64,000 bases of DNA, taken from assembly GCF_014203855.1 (NCBI RefSeq), contig NZ_JACHJV010000001.1, positions 1,116,001 to 1,180,000 on the forward strand, written 5' to 3'. The notes below the pieces were generated by a model. The model ran no database searches. It was not told the DNA's origin and was given only the letters and a program-made list of their open reading frames with translations. Both the position numbers and the translations under genes were made by a program. Within the stretch, counting starts at the first letter, position 1. Each line of letters begins with the position of its first letter. Below are positions 7,130 to 16,513 of the stretch, in pieces. The stretch is from Kitasatospora kifunensis. Its GTDB lineage: Bacteria > Actinomycetota > Actinomycetes > Streptomycetales > Streptomycetaceae.

Positions 7130-8628
7130 CCACGCTCACCGCGCTGGCCGCGCTGCGGGCAGCCAGCACCGGGCACGCCGAGCCGATCGCCACCGTGTGC
7201 CACGTGCACCTGGAGGAAAGGCCGTTCGTGCTGGTGCCGCTCACCCTCGCCGGCGAGGCCTGCGCTCCGCTGGCCGCGCTGGCCGGCACCGATCTGGAGC
7301 AGCCGATTCTTTTGACGGTTCATCAGCCACGCAACCGTGCAGCACGGTTCCGCTTCGCCGAGGAGCTGGCCGAACTGGTGCTGCCGTACCTGGCTGAACG
7401 CCTGGTCGACTCCGAGACCTACCTGGCCGGGCGGGAGAAGGAGGAGCGGAGCCGGGCTGTGCGGGGGCCGCAGCTAATCATCCCGAACGGCGAAGGCATC
7501 GGCTGGCTGAGCAGGCTCGGCCGATTGACCCGGTTACGCGCGACCGAGGGCCCGTTCGCGGTACACCCCTCCGTGGTGCTGCTGGGCAAGTGGCTGACCT
7601 GGTTCACCGACCGGTCCGAGTTCCCCGGAACCAGCACCCTCCTGGCCATGACCAGACTGCTTGCCGAGCACTGGGCGACCGGCCAGAGCAGCGCCGAGGA
7701 TTCCCATTTGGCCTCGCTGCTGGCCTGGATCGACCCGCCGGCGCGCCAGAGCGGAGCCGCTGCCGCCCGGGCAGCGGAGGATCCCGCGGCGTGTCCCCCC
7801 GCCGGTCCAGCGACCGATTCGCTGTTCGACAGCACAACCCTGCACGGCCTGATGACCGGCTACGACGAGGCGCTCAGCGACCTGAGCCGAGCGGGCTTCG
7901 CCCGCGCGATGGACCGCGAGCTACGGGCACAGATGCTGCCCACCTGGAATTCGACATGGCAGGGACTTGGGCTGCTGCGGGCACTGCCCAAGGCTGGACA
8001 GGCAGCCACCCGGTGGCAGCACGACCGTCAGGAGTTCTCCTCCTACAGCACCTACTTGGCCGAGGACGGGCGCCCGCAGAGCCGCCGCGACCCGGCTGTC
8101 GGCGCTGCCCGCAGGCTGGCTCGACTGGAGGAAGCCGGGCAGTTGTACCAGGTGCAGCGCGCATTCGACGATCCGCTGGTGATGGCCGAGTACGAGCTGA
8201 CTGGGGAAGCGTTCACCGGCACGGTGGTCGACCGTGACCCGGACCGATTGGATTGCGGAGGCAAGACACCTCGGCGGCGGCCCACCATCACCCTGCGGAC
8301 GACCGAGCGTCCGGAAGTCACCGAAGGAGCGACCGTCCGCTCCCCCGCTCGGCCAGGCCAGCCCACCCTGCTGAAAGCGCTCACGCCGGTGGGGCCAGAC
8401 GGCTTCGAGGTCTTGCTGGAGATCATCGGCGGCCTCGGCCGCGGCTACAAGCAGCCGCTGACGCCAGGCGTGGTGCCGGACCTGGGCGAGGAGCTGACCT
8501 ACACCACGCTCGACCCGTCCTCGCCGCCCTTCCGTCTCCCCGCCGCCGAGGACACTCCCTGGACACACGGCGGTCCGCCACAACCGTACGAGCCGACCGC
8601 CGACGACGCCGAGGAGACCTGGGCATGA
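7126..8628 (+). CDS. Unrecognised 500-residue protein between nuclease and helicase
   Basis: The start codon overlaps the nuclease stop (ATGA) and the stop overlaps the helicase start (ATGA), so the three genes are translationally coupled. I recognise no family. Visible features are an N-terminal alpha/beta segment (about 1-110), a basic patch around 120-145 (REKEERSRAVRGPQLI), an acidic, Pro/Ala-rich linker near 215-235, and a C-terminal region (about 410-470, VLLEIIGGLGRGYKQP) that could be a small beta-barrel for nucleic-acid binding. No nuclease, ATPase or methyltransferase motif is evident. The strict coupling implies a complex with the nuclease and the helicase. Confidence 0.85.
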   Translation: MTTLTALAALRAASTGHAEPIATVCHVHLEERPFVLVPLTLAGEACAPLAALAGTDLEQPILLTVHQPRNRAARFRFAEELAELVLPYLAERLVDSETYLAGREKEERSRAVRGPQLIIPNGEGIGWLSRLGRLTRLRATEGPFAVHPSVVLLGKWLTWFTDRSEFPGTSTLLAMTRLLAEHWATGQSSAEDSHLASLLAWIDPPARQSGAAAARAAEDPAACPPAGPATDSLFDSTTLHGLMTGYDEALSDLSRAGFARAMDRELRAQMLPTWNSTWQGLGLLRALPKAGQAATRWQHDRQEFSSYSTYLAEDGRPQSRRDPAVGAARRLARLEEAGQLYQVQRAFDDPLVMAEYELTGEAFTGTVVDRDPDRLDCGGKTPRRRPTITLRTTERPEVTEGATVRSPARPGQPTLLKALTPVGPDGFEVLLEIIGGLGRGYKQPLTPGVVPDLGEELTYTTLDPSSPPFRLPAAEDTPWTHGGPPQPYEPTADDAEETWA

Positions 8629-9989
8629 CCGACCACGACCCGGCTGCCGCCCAGGCACCCGCACGCACACCAGGCGAGCGCGCCGAACGGGCTGTCGCGG
8701 AGATCCTCGACGACCTGGACCAGGCCGTCGGGCGCGGCGTCGTCGTGGACTCCCCACCCGGCGCCGGCAAGTCCACCCTGGTGGTGCGCGCCACGGGTCA
8801 CTTAGCTGCGGCCGGACAGCAGTTGATGATCATCGCACAGACCAACGAGCAGGTCGACGACCTCACGGACCGCTTGGCCCGCGAGCACCCGGACCTTCCG
8901 CTCGGTCGGCTGCACGGCAACGCGGTAGCTCTCCCCGAGCGTGTCACCCGCCATCCGCAGGTGCGCACCTCCCCGCGGATCAAGGCGCTGCGCGAACTGC
9001 CGGTGGTGCTCTCGACCGCGAAGAAGTGGTCGTACGTGACGCCGGACACGTGCGAGCCGTGGCGCTGGGCGATCGTGGACGAGGCGTACCAGATGCGCTC
9101 GGACGCGCTGCTCGCCACCGCACCACTGTTCGGCGGGCCGGACGCGCGGGTGTTGTTCGTCGGCGACCCCGGGCAGCTCGATCCCTTCTCCACCGTGGAG
9201 ACGGACCGCTGGCGGGGCCTGAGCTGGGATCCTCTGTTGAACGCCGTGGACGTCACCCTCGCTCACACCGGTGACCTAGCGCGCCATCAGCTGCCGGTCT
9301 CCTGGCGGCTACCCGCCAGTGCCGCACCGCTGGTCGAGGATGCGTTCTACCCGTACTACCCGTTCGAGTCCGGCACCGGGCTCGACGACCGTCGGCTGAG
9401 CTTCGCTGCCGCCGCGCACACCGATCTACCAGTCGACAGGGTCCTCGCCCGCGCCGCCGACTCCGGCTGGGGTCTGCTGGAGCTCGAAGCACGGCACACC
9501 CTGGACCACGACCCGGAGGTCGCCGAGGCCCTCGCCGCCACCGCAGCCCGGCTGCTCGAGCGCGGTGCCATGACTGACGGAAGCCCGCTCACCGAGGAAC
9601 GTATCGCGATCGGCGCCGCTCGCACGCTGCAGGCGTCCGCCGTCCGCCATCGGCTCGCCGATCGCGGCCTGACCGGCATCACGGTGGACACCGCCAACCG
9701 GCTACAGGGACGCGAGTTCGACGTGACGCTGGTGTGGCACCCACTCTCCGGGCGGCTGGACGCGAGCGCTTTCCATCTGGAGGCAGGCCGCCTCTGCGTG
9801 CTGCTGTCACGGCACCGGTACGCCTGCATCGTGGTCGCGCGAGCCGGCATTCGTGACGTCCTCGACCGGCATCCGACGACCCGACCGGTCCATCTCGACG
9901 TAAAACCCAAGTTCCCGGACGGCTGGCGCGCCCACCAGACCGTCATGGCCCACCTGGAGCGGCCCGCGCACCGGGTCAGGACGATCTGA
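8625..9989 (+). CDS. SF1-type DNA/RNA helicase (Dna2/UvrD-like)
   Basis: The 454-residue product carries a complete superfamily 1 motif set: Walker A VVDSPPGAGKST (about 40-51), Q/Ia-like IIAQTNEQ, motif II IVDEAYQM, motif III LFVGDPGQLDP, motif V TANRLQGREFDVTLV and motif VI CVLLSRHRYA. It should be an ATP-driven helicase or translocase. No nuclease domain is fused; that activity is supplied by the coupled Cas4-like gene, which parallels Dna2 and AddAB where both reside together. It ends 48 bp before cas3, with the ribosome site for cas3 between them. It could be read as a stand-alone defence helicase. Confidence 0.9.
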   Translation: MTDHDPAAAQAPARTPGERAERAVAEILDDLDQAVGRGVVVDSPPGAGKSTLVVRATGHLAAAGQQLMIIAQTNEQVDDLTDRLAREHPDLPLGRLHGNAVALPERVTRHPQVRTSPRIKALRELPVVLSTAKKWSYVTPDTCEPWRWAIVDEAYQMRSDALLATAPLFGGPDARVLFVGDPGQLDPFSTVETDRWRGLSWDPLLNAVDVTLAHTGDLARHQLPVSWRLPASAAPLVEDAFYPYYPFESGTGLDDRRLSFAAAAHTDLPVDRVLARAADSGWGLLELEARHTLDHDPEVAEALAATAARLLERGAMTDGSPLTEERIAIGAARTLQASAVRHRLADRGLTGITVDTANRLQGREFDVTLVWHPLSGRLDASAFHLEAGRLCVLLSRHRYACIVVARAGIRDVLDRHPTTRPVHLDVKPKFPDGWRAHQTVMAHLERPAHRVRTI

Positions 9990-10037
9990 CCTACGGCCTG
10001 GGGCCCGCCTCGATATGGCCTCCACTGAAGGGGAATC

Positions 10038-12902
10038 ATGGAACCCGCGCAGGTGATGTCCGAGGCCGCACGAACGGTCTGGGCCAAGCACGACAAGGAC
10101 GACGACGGCTGGCTGCCGCTGTGGCAGCACATGGCCGACAGCGGAGCCGTCGCCGGCCTGCTGTGGGACAACTGGCTGCCTGCTCAAGTACGCCGACTGG
10201 TCGCGGATGTGATGCCGCAGGGCGAATCCGACGCACGGCGGTTGGCGGTCTGGTTGGCACGCGTGCACGACATCGGGAAGGCGACACCGGCCTTCGCCTA
10301 CCAGGTCGAGGCGCTTGCCGAGCGAATGCGGACGGCCGGGCTAGCCATGCCGCCCGCGCACGTCCTGCAGGCGGATCGGAAGCTCGCCCCACACGGACTG
10401 GCAGGACAGCTGCTGCTCCAGCAGTGGCTGGAGCAGCGACACAGCTGGCGCCGCCCGGCCGGTGCACAGTTCGCGGTCGTGGTGGGCGGCCACCACGGTG
10501 TACCCCCTGAGGATCCACAGATCACGGCACTCAGGCGGCGACCCGAACTGCTTCACGGGTCCGGGCCTGCCGAAGCGCTCTGGCAGTCCGTGCAGGCGGA
10601 GTTGCTGGAACTGTGCGCGCAGCAGGCAGGTGTGGTCGAAAGACTGGCGGACTGGCGGCAGGTGCAGCTCCCGCAGGCTGTGCAGGTGCTGCTGTCGGCG
10701 CTGGTGATCGTGGCGGACTGGATCGCCAGCAATCGGACCCTGTTCCCGTACGTCTCCGCTGCGGGCGAAACGGGTGAGGCGGAGCGTGCACAGGCAGCTT
10801 GGGATCAGCTAGACCTGCCCGGTCCTTGGCAACCCGCCGCGCCGCCGTCCGACACCACTGAACTCTTCGCGGCCCGCTTCGACCTGCCCGAAGGTGCTAA
10901 GCCACGGCCAGTGCAGGAGGCAGCAGCACGCATCGCGCGGACGATGGCGGCGCCCGGCCTGCTGATCGTCGAGGCCCCGATGGGTGAGGGCAAGACCGAG
11001 GCGGCGCTGGCCGCCACAGAGGTGCTCGCTGCACGCAGCGGCGCCGGCGGGGTCTTCTTCGCCCTACCGACCATGGCCACGAGCAATGCGATGTTCCCTC
11101 GGCTGCTGGATTGGTTGGATCGGGTACCGGCGCCGGCGGGACAGCAGCTGTCCGTCCTGCTGGCGCACTCGAAAGCGGCCTTGAACAGGGACTTCAACCA
11201 GCTTCGGACCGCTCGCGGACGCAGCCGTCTGGTCTCGGTCGAAATGGATGGTGCAGAGGAACTTCCGCGGCCGGGTGGTGAGCTGCGGTCGGCACCCGCC
11301 GAGCTGGTTGCGCACCAGTGGCTGAGCGGCCGGAAGAAGGGAATGCTCTCCTCCTTCGTCGCGGGCACCATCGATCAGCTGCTGTTCGCCGGTCTCAAGA
11401 GTCGCCACCTGGCCCTGAGGCACTTGGCGCTGGCGGGCAAGGTGGTGGTGATCGACGAGGCACACGCGTACGACGCCTTTATGAACTGCTACCTCGACCG
11501 TGTCTTGGAGTGGCTGGGGGCGTACCGGGTTCCGGTGGTCGTGCTGTCCGCGACGCTGCCCGCCGGGCGCAGGGCGGAGCTGGCGGCGGCATACGCCGGT
11601 GCCTCGGTGCAGGAGCAGGCGTACGCCGCCCTGGCCACAACCGAGGCCTACCCTCTGATCACCGCGGTAGCCCCCGGGCACGCACCGGTACAGGACCAAC
11701 CCGCTGCCTCGGGGCGCGCGTCCGAAGTCCAGGTCGAAGCTCTCTCCGACGATCTCGATGTGTTGACCAACCGGCTGGCGAGTGAGCTGGTCGACGGCGG
11801 GTGCGTCCTGGTGGTCCGCAACACGGTCAACCGGGTGCTGGAGACGGCCGAAGCACTCCGCAAGCGCTTCGGCGCCACTGCGGTGACCGTGGCGCACGCG
11901 CGGTTCGTGGACGCCGACCGGGCGGTGAAGGACGAGGACTTGCTGGCGAGGTTCGGGCCGATGAAGGCGTGCCTGGCGGCCCGGCCGCACCGGCACATCG
12001 TGGTGGCAAGCCAGGTCGCTGAGCAGTCACTGGACGTCGACTTCGACCTTCTGGTGACCGACCTCGCCCCAATCGACCTGCTGCTGCAGCGCACGGGTAG
12101 GCTCCACCGCCACAGCAGGGTCCGGCCGAACCGGCTGCGCGTTGCCCGCTGCCTGGTGACCGGAGCCGACTGGCAGGTGCCGGTCCCGGTTCCGGTGAGC
12201 GGCTCGCGGACCGTGTACGGACTGTATGCCCTGCTGCGCTCGGCGGCCGTGCTCCAGCCGCACCTGTCGGGCCGTGGTCTTCGACTGCCGCAGGACATCA
12301 GCCCGCTCGTCCAACAGGCATACGGGGCAGGTGCGGTAGGCCCGGTGCACTGGACCGAGGCCCTGGACGAGGCTCGTGTGCGGCACGAGAAGGAACTGGC
12401 CGACAAGGAGCAGCGGGCCGGGGTGTTCCGGATCGCGGCGGCAGCCCGCGCGGGACGGCCGCTGACCGGCTGGCTGTCCGCCGGGGTGGGCGACGCCGAC
12501 GACACCCGAGCGGGCCGTGCCCAGGTCCGCGACAGCCAGGAGAGTGTCGAGGTGATCGCCGTGCAGCAACTACCCGACGGCTCCCTGCAGACCTTCCCCT
12601 GGCTGGCGGAGGAGCGCGGCGGGCTCCCGTTGCCGCAGGACGCGGTCCCCCCGGGCAAGGCCGCCCGCGCTGCAGCGGCCAGCGCGCTGCGACTGCCACT
12701 GCAGCTGTCGCAGCCGCGCATCATCGCCCAAGTGATCGCCGAGCTGGAGAGGTTCTGTCCTCCGGCCTGGCAGTCCAAGGAAAGCCATTGGCTCGCAGGT
12801 GAATTGATTCTTCCGTTCGACGCTGACGGTCGGACGCGGTTGGCAGGGGTCCTCCTGACGTACAGCCGCGACGACGGTCTGGAGGTGCAAAGTGACTCGT
12901 GA
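10038..12902 (+). CDS. cas3: CRISPR-associated helicase-nuclease Cas3
   Basis: Cas3 is recruited by Cascade to target DNA, nicks the displaced strand and degrades it while moving 3' to 5'. The 954-residue product is full length. The N-terminal HD nuclease shows LWQHMADSG, RVHDIGK and GGHHGVPP. The SF2 helicase has Walker A EAPMGEGKTEAAL, DEAH box VIDEAHAYD, motif III VLSATLP and motif VI LLLQRTGRLHRH. AGGGGAA precedes the ATG. The 3' end overlaps cas8e by 11 bases, so it belongs to the cas operon. Confidence 0.97.
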   Translation: MEPAQVMSEAARTVWAKHDKDDDGWLPLWQHMADSGAVAGLLWDNWLPAQVRRLVADVMPQGESDARRLAVWLARVHDIGKATPAFAYQVEALAERMRTAGLAMPPAHVLQADRKLAPHGLAGQLLLQQWLEQRHSWRRPAGAQFAVVVGGHHGVPPEDPQITALRRRPELLHGSGPAEALWQSVQAELLELCAQQAGVVERLADWRQVQLPQAVQVLLSALVIVADWIASNRTLFPYVSAAGETGEAERAQAAWDQLDLPGPWQPAAPPSDTTELFAARFDLPEGAKPRPVQEAAARIARTMAAPGLLIVEAPMGEGKTEAALAATEVLAARSGAGGVFFALPTMATSNAMFPRLLDWLDRVPAPAGQQLSVLLAHSKAALNRDFNQLRTARGRSRLVSVEMDGAEELPRPGGELRSAPAELVAHQWLSGRKKGMLSSFVAGTIDQLLFAGLKSRHLALRHLALAGKVVVIDEAHAYDAFMNCYLDRVLEWLGAYRVPVVVLSATLPAGRRAELAAAYAGASVQEQAYAALATTEAYPLITAVAPGHAPVQDQPAASGRASEVQVEALSDDLDVLTNRLASELVDGGCVLVVRNTVNRVLETAEALRKRFGATAVTVAHARFVDADRAVKDEDLLARFGPMKACLAARPHRHIVVASQVAEQSLDVDFDLLVTDLAPIDLLLQRTGRLHRHSRVRPNRLRVARCLVTGADWQVPVPVPVSGSRTVYGLYALLRSAAVLQPHLSGRGLRLPQDISPLVQQAYGAGAVGPVHWTEALDEARVRHEKELADKEQRAGVFRIAAAARAGRPLTGWLSAGVGDADDTRAGRAQVRDSQESVEVIAVQQLPDGSLQTFPWLAEERGGLPLPQDAVPPGKAARAAAASALRLPLQLSQPRIIAQVIAELERFCPPAWQSKESHWLAGELILPFDADGRTRLAGVLLTYSRDDGLEVQSDS

Positions 12903-14601
12903 TCGCGAACAGACCGGGTCGAGTGGCCCGCCACCATTCGACCTGACCGAACGTCCCTGGCTCCCTGTCCAGTTGCTAGACGGCGGTGAGCGAGAACTGT
13001 CCCTGCGCGAGGTCTTCGTGCAGGCGGACGCGATCCGCCGGCTGTCCGGAGACGTCCCCACCCAGGACTTCGCACTGCTGCGGCTGCTCCTCGCCGTCCT
13101 GCACGACGTGCTGGACGGGCCCCAGGACACGGACGAATGGGCCGAATTGTGGCATTCCGACGACCCGTTCGCCGGCCTGCCCGACTACCTGGATCGGCAC
13201 CGCCAGCGGTTCGACCTGTGCCACCCGACCACGCCCTTCTTCCAGGTTCCAGGCCTGACCACCGGCAAGGACGGGGTATTCCCACTGAACCGGCTGGTCG
13301 CGGACGTGCCGAACGGTGACCCGTTCTTCACCACCCGGTTCCCGGGCGTCCAACGGCTATCGTTCGCCGAAGCGGCCCGCTGGCTCGTGCACGCGCACGC
13401 CTTCGACACCTCCGGCATCAAGACGGGCGTCCTGGACGACCCGCGCACCACGGGCGGCCGGGCCTACCCGCAAGGCCCGGCCTGGGCCGGGAACCTGGGC
13501 GGAGTCACCGTCGAAGGCGCGAACCTGCGCGAGACGCTGCTACTCAACCTGATCGCGCCCGACAGTACCCAGCACAACGACCTTCCGACCTGGCGCCGGC
13601 CACCGGACGGTCCAGGGACAGGCGACATCACCCACCGTCCCGCCGGGCTCCGCGACCTGTACACCTGGCAGTCGCGACGTGTGCGTCTGCAGGCCGACAC
13701 CGACGGCGTGTTCGGCGCGCTGCTGACCTACGGCGATCCGCTCGCCCCGCAGAACAAGCACACGGTCGAGCCGATGACCGCCTGGCGGCGCAGCCGGGCC
13801 CAGGAGAAGAAGCATGACGCTCAGCTGATCTACATGCCACGCGAGCACGACCCGGAGCGCGCCGCCTGGCGCGGCCTGGCCGCGCTGCTTGGTGCGGACG
13901 ACCGCACGGCGGCTACCGCCGGCGGTCGGCCGGCCGAGGTCCTGCAACCGACGCTGGTCCATTGGTTGGGGCGCTTGGAGAACGACGGTCTGCTTCCGGA
14001 CGGGAAGCTGGTGCGGCTGCGTACCTACGGCACCGTGTACGGCACCCAGCAGTCCGTGGTCGACGAGATCGTTTCCGACGAGGTCGCGATGGCCGTCGTG
14101 CTGCTGGACGAGTCCGACCGCCAGCTGACCACCTGCGCTGTGAACGCCGTCTCGCATGCCGAGGAGGCAGTGGACGTCCTCGGCAACCTTGCGCACGATC
14201 TGGTGGTAGCCGCGGTTGCCAACGACAAGCGCCGGGTCCAGGGCGACGACAAAACGGTGGCCGAAATCGCTCGAGACCAGGCCCGCGACCGCGCGTACGG
14301 CGAGTTGGACGGCCAGTACCGCAGCTGGCTGGCGGCCATCAGGCCCGGCGGCGACCCTCAGGAACTCACCGCGACCTGGCAGCGCGCAGCCCGCCGGGAG
14401 ATCGTCCGCCTCGCAGAGCAGTTGCTGACAGCCGCCGGGGAGCGGGCCTGGAGCGGCCGGATGGTGCAGTTCAAAGACGGCTCCGAGCGATGGGTCAACA
14501 CCGCCTCAGCTGAACTTCGCTTCCGCAAGCAACTGAACGACGCCTTGCCGTACGCCCGTCCGGCCAATACCGAGACCGGCTCCGACGACTCCGACGCATA
14601 G
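12892..14601 (+). CDS. cas8e: Cascade large subunit Cas8e (Cse1/CasA)
   Basis: Cas8e recognises the PAM and recruits Cas3 in type I-E Cascade. The 569-residue product has the characteristic N-terminus (FDLTERPWLPV), the RFDLCHPTTPFFQVPGL segment and the GRAYPQGPAWAGN segment common to actinomycete Cse1, and a helical C-terminal half. The GTG start lies inside the 3' end of cas3. Length fits the family (about 500-570). No truncation is seen. Confidence 0.95.
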   Translation: MTRDREQTGSSGPPPFDLTERPWLPVQLLDGGERELSLREVFVQADAIRRLSGDVPTQDFALLRLLLAVLHDVLDGPQDTDEWAELWHSDDPFAGLPDYLDRHRQRFDLCHPTTPFFQVPGLTTGKDGVFPLNRLVADVPNGDPFFTTRFPGVQRLSFAEAARWLVHAHAFDTSGIKTGVLDDPRTTGGRAYPQGPAWAGNLGGVTVEGANLRETLLLNLIAPDSTQHNDLPTWRRPPDGPGTGDITHRPAGLRDLYTWQSRRVRLQADTDGVFGALLTYGDPLAPQNKHTVEPMTAWRRSRAQEKKHDAQLIYMPREHDPERAAWRGLAALLGADDRTAATAGGRPAEVLQPTLVHWLGRLENDGLLPDGKLVRLRTYGTVYGTQQSVVDEIVSDEVAMAVVLLDESDRQLTTCAVNAVSHAEEAVDVLGNLAHDLVVAAVANDKRRVQGDDKTVAEIARDQARDRAYGELDGQYRSWLAAIRPGGDPQELTATWQRAARREIVRLAEQLLTAAGERAWSGRMVQFKDGSERWVNTASAELRFRKQLNDALPYARPANTETGSDDSDA

Positions 14602-14628
14602 CAGCCGACCAGCCAGAAAGGCCCAAGT

Positions 14629-15255
14629 ATGCCCCTCGCCCCACCCCCTCCTGGGGAACGCACCGCCCTCACCTCGGTCGGCATCACCGCCGGCACTGAG
14701 ATCGCTCGCCTGCAGCGTGGTTACCTCGGTCGGCGCTCAGATGCCGTGGCCGCGCTCGCACGACTGCGCCGCGGCGCCGGCCGGGATGCCGCCGCCGTAC
14801 CGGAGCTGTGGGGGCTGCTCGCCCTCGACCCGCTGTACGAGCAGCCCGATCTCGACCAGACCCGGGCGGAGAACTCCCTATACACCGCCATGACCCTGTG
14901 GGCCGTTCACCAGCAGTCGCAGAGCAGCCCGATGCACCAGCGCGGCCAAGAAGTGGGGGCGGCCGTGCGCCGATTGATGCGACCGGGCGAGATCGACGAT
15001 GCGATCCTCAAGCGCTTCGTCCGCGCCGGCACCGCTTCCACGCTCACGCTGCTGTCAGTCCGCCTCCGCGAGCTCGTCACTCTGCTGCGGCGCGACGGGG
15101 TCGGCCTCGACTACGCCGTGCTGGCCGACCAGCTCTACTGGTGGCAGTTTCCCGGCCGAGCGGACGGCGTTCGCCGCGCCTGGGGTCGTTCGTTCCACGC
15201 CTCCCGGCGAGACGCCGAGCCGGATCCGCCGGTCGATGGCCCCGCTGCCTCCTGA
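14629..15255 (+). CDS. cse2: Cascade small subunit Cse2 (CasB)
   Basis: Cse2 forms the dimeric belly of Cascade and stabilises the R-loop. The 208-residue product shows the family signature: an N-terminal ALARLRRGAGRDAAAVPELW helix and the downstream LYTAMTLWAVHQQS block. It lies between cas8e and cas7e, with 27 and 55 bp gaps, in the standard I-E order. A GAAAGG ribosome site precedes the ATG. Confidence 0.93.
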   Translation: MPLAPPPPGERTALTSVGITAGTEIARLQRGYLGRRSDAVAALARLRRGAGRDAAAVPELWGLLALDPLYEQPDLDQTRAENSLYTAMTLWAVHQQSQSSPMHQRGQEVGAAVRRLMRPGEIDDAILKRFVRAGTASTLTLLSVRLRELVTLLRRDGVGLDYAVLADQLYWWQFPGRADGVRRAWGRSFHASRRDAEPDPPVDGPAAS

Positions 15256-15310
15256 AACACCAGCGTCACCTCTTGAATGCCACCCCGCCGCTCCGAGTCA
15301 AGGACAAGCC

Positions 15311-16513
15311 ATGACCAACCGCACCATCGTCGAGGTCCACGCCCTCCAGAACGTGCCACCGAGCAACATCAACAGGGACGACACCGGGGCCCCGAAGACC
15401 GCCGTGTACGGCGGCGTCACCCGTGCTCGTGTCTCCAGCCAGGCCTGGAAGCGCGCCACGCGCAAGCACTTCACCACCGTGCTCGACCCGAGCGAACTCG
15501 GGGTGCGCACCAAGCAGGTAGCCGTGTTGCTGGCGCAGCGGATCGCCGCCAAGCAGGCCGAGCTGGTGGGTGCGCCGGCCATGGCCCTCGCCGTCGAGGT
15601 CCTGCAGGCCGCCACCGGCGCGAAGATCGAGGCGCCGAAGCGCAAGAGCGCGAAGTCGGGTGGTGAGGACGTCGGCACCCCCGAAGCCGCACCGCAGTCC
15701 TCCTACCTGATGTTCCTGAGCAACCGCCAGTTCGACGCTCTGGCCGATCTCGCGGTCGAGGGTGGCGCCGACATCAAGGCGTTCCTCAAGGACAAGGAGC
15801 AGAAGGACCGCGCGAAGAAGATCGCCAACACCCGGCACTCGGTGGACATCGCCCTGTTCGGGCGCATGGTCGCCAACGCCGCCGACATCAATGTCGACGC
15901 CGCCGCCCAGGTGGCTCACGCGTTGAGCGTCCACCGGGTGGAGAGCGAATCGGACTACTACACCGCTGTGGACGACCAGAACACCGCTGACGAGACCGGG
16001 GCCGGCATGATCGGAACCGTCGACTTCAACTCCGCCACGCTGTACCGATACGCCGCTGTCGACGTCGACCGGCTCGAGGACAACCTCGGTAAGGGCCTGT
16101 CCGAGGACGACTCACCAGCGACTCCGGTGCGCCGAGCGGTCGAGGTGTTCCTGGACGGCTTCGTCTCCTCCCTGCCCACCGGAAAGATCAACACCTTCGG
16201 CAACCACACCCTGCCGGACGTCGTGATCGTCAAGCTCCGTTCCAGCCGCCCGATCAGCTTCGTCTCCGCCTTCGAACGTCCCGTCACCGCTGATGAGTTC
16301 GGCGGCCACCTGGAGCCTGCCTGTGCTCGCCTCGCGGACTACGTGCCCGAGATCGAGCGCGCCTACGGTGAGGAGGACACGGACACCTGGGTTCTGCGCG
16401 TCGGCCCTGCTACCCGCAAGCTCGCCGACCTCGGCACAGAGGTGCCCAGCATGAGGCAGCTCACCGCACTGGTCGGCGCTGCCGTCGCCGAGCGCCTGGA
16501 GCACCACGGATGA
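15311..16513 (+). CDS. cas7e: Cascade backbone subunit Cas7e (Cse4/CasC)
   Basis: Six copies of Cas7e coat the crRNA spacer. The 400-residue product starts with the typical IVEVHALQNVPPSNINRDD and GGVTRARVSSQAWKRATRK segment (RNA binding) and later shows DIALFGRMVAN and GMIGTVDFNSATLYRYA, all hallmark blocks. I chose the ATG at 15311, after an AAGGA site, rather than the longer in-frame opening upstream. Its stop overlaps the cas5e start (ATGA). Confidence 0.97.
   Translation: MTNRTIVEVHALQNVPPSNINRDDTGAPKTAVYGGVTRARVSSQAWKRATRKHFTTVLDPSELGVRTKQVAVLLAQRIAAKQAELVGAPAMALAVEVLQAATGAKIEAPKRKSAKSGGEDVGTPEAAPQSSYLMFLSNRQFDALADLAVEGGADIKAFLKDKEQKDRAKKIANTRHSVDIALFGRMVANAADINVDAAAQVAHALSVHRVESESDYYTAVDDQNTADETGAGMIGTVDFNSATLYRYAAVDVDRLEDNLGKGLSEDDSPATPVRRAVEVFLDGFVSSLPTGKINTFGNHTLPDVVIVKLRSSRPISFVSAFERPVTADEFGGHLEPACARLADYVPEIERAYGEEDTDTWVLRVGPATRKLADLGTEVPSMRQLTALVGAAVAERLEHHG

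Noticed and set aside
10036..13285. Long antisense frames opposite cas3 and cas8e
   Set aside because: Arg/Pro/Ala-rich composition typical of GC-rich shadows. The plus strand has full family motifs.
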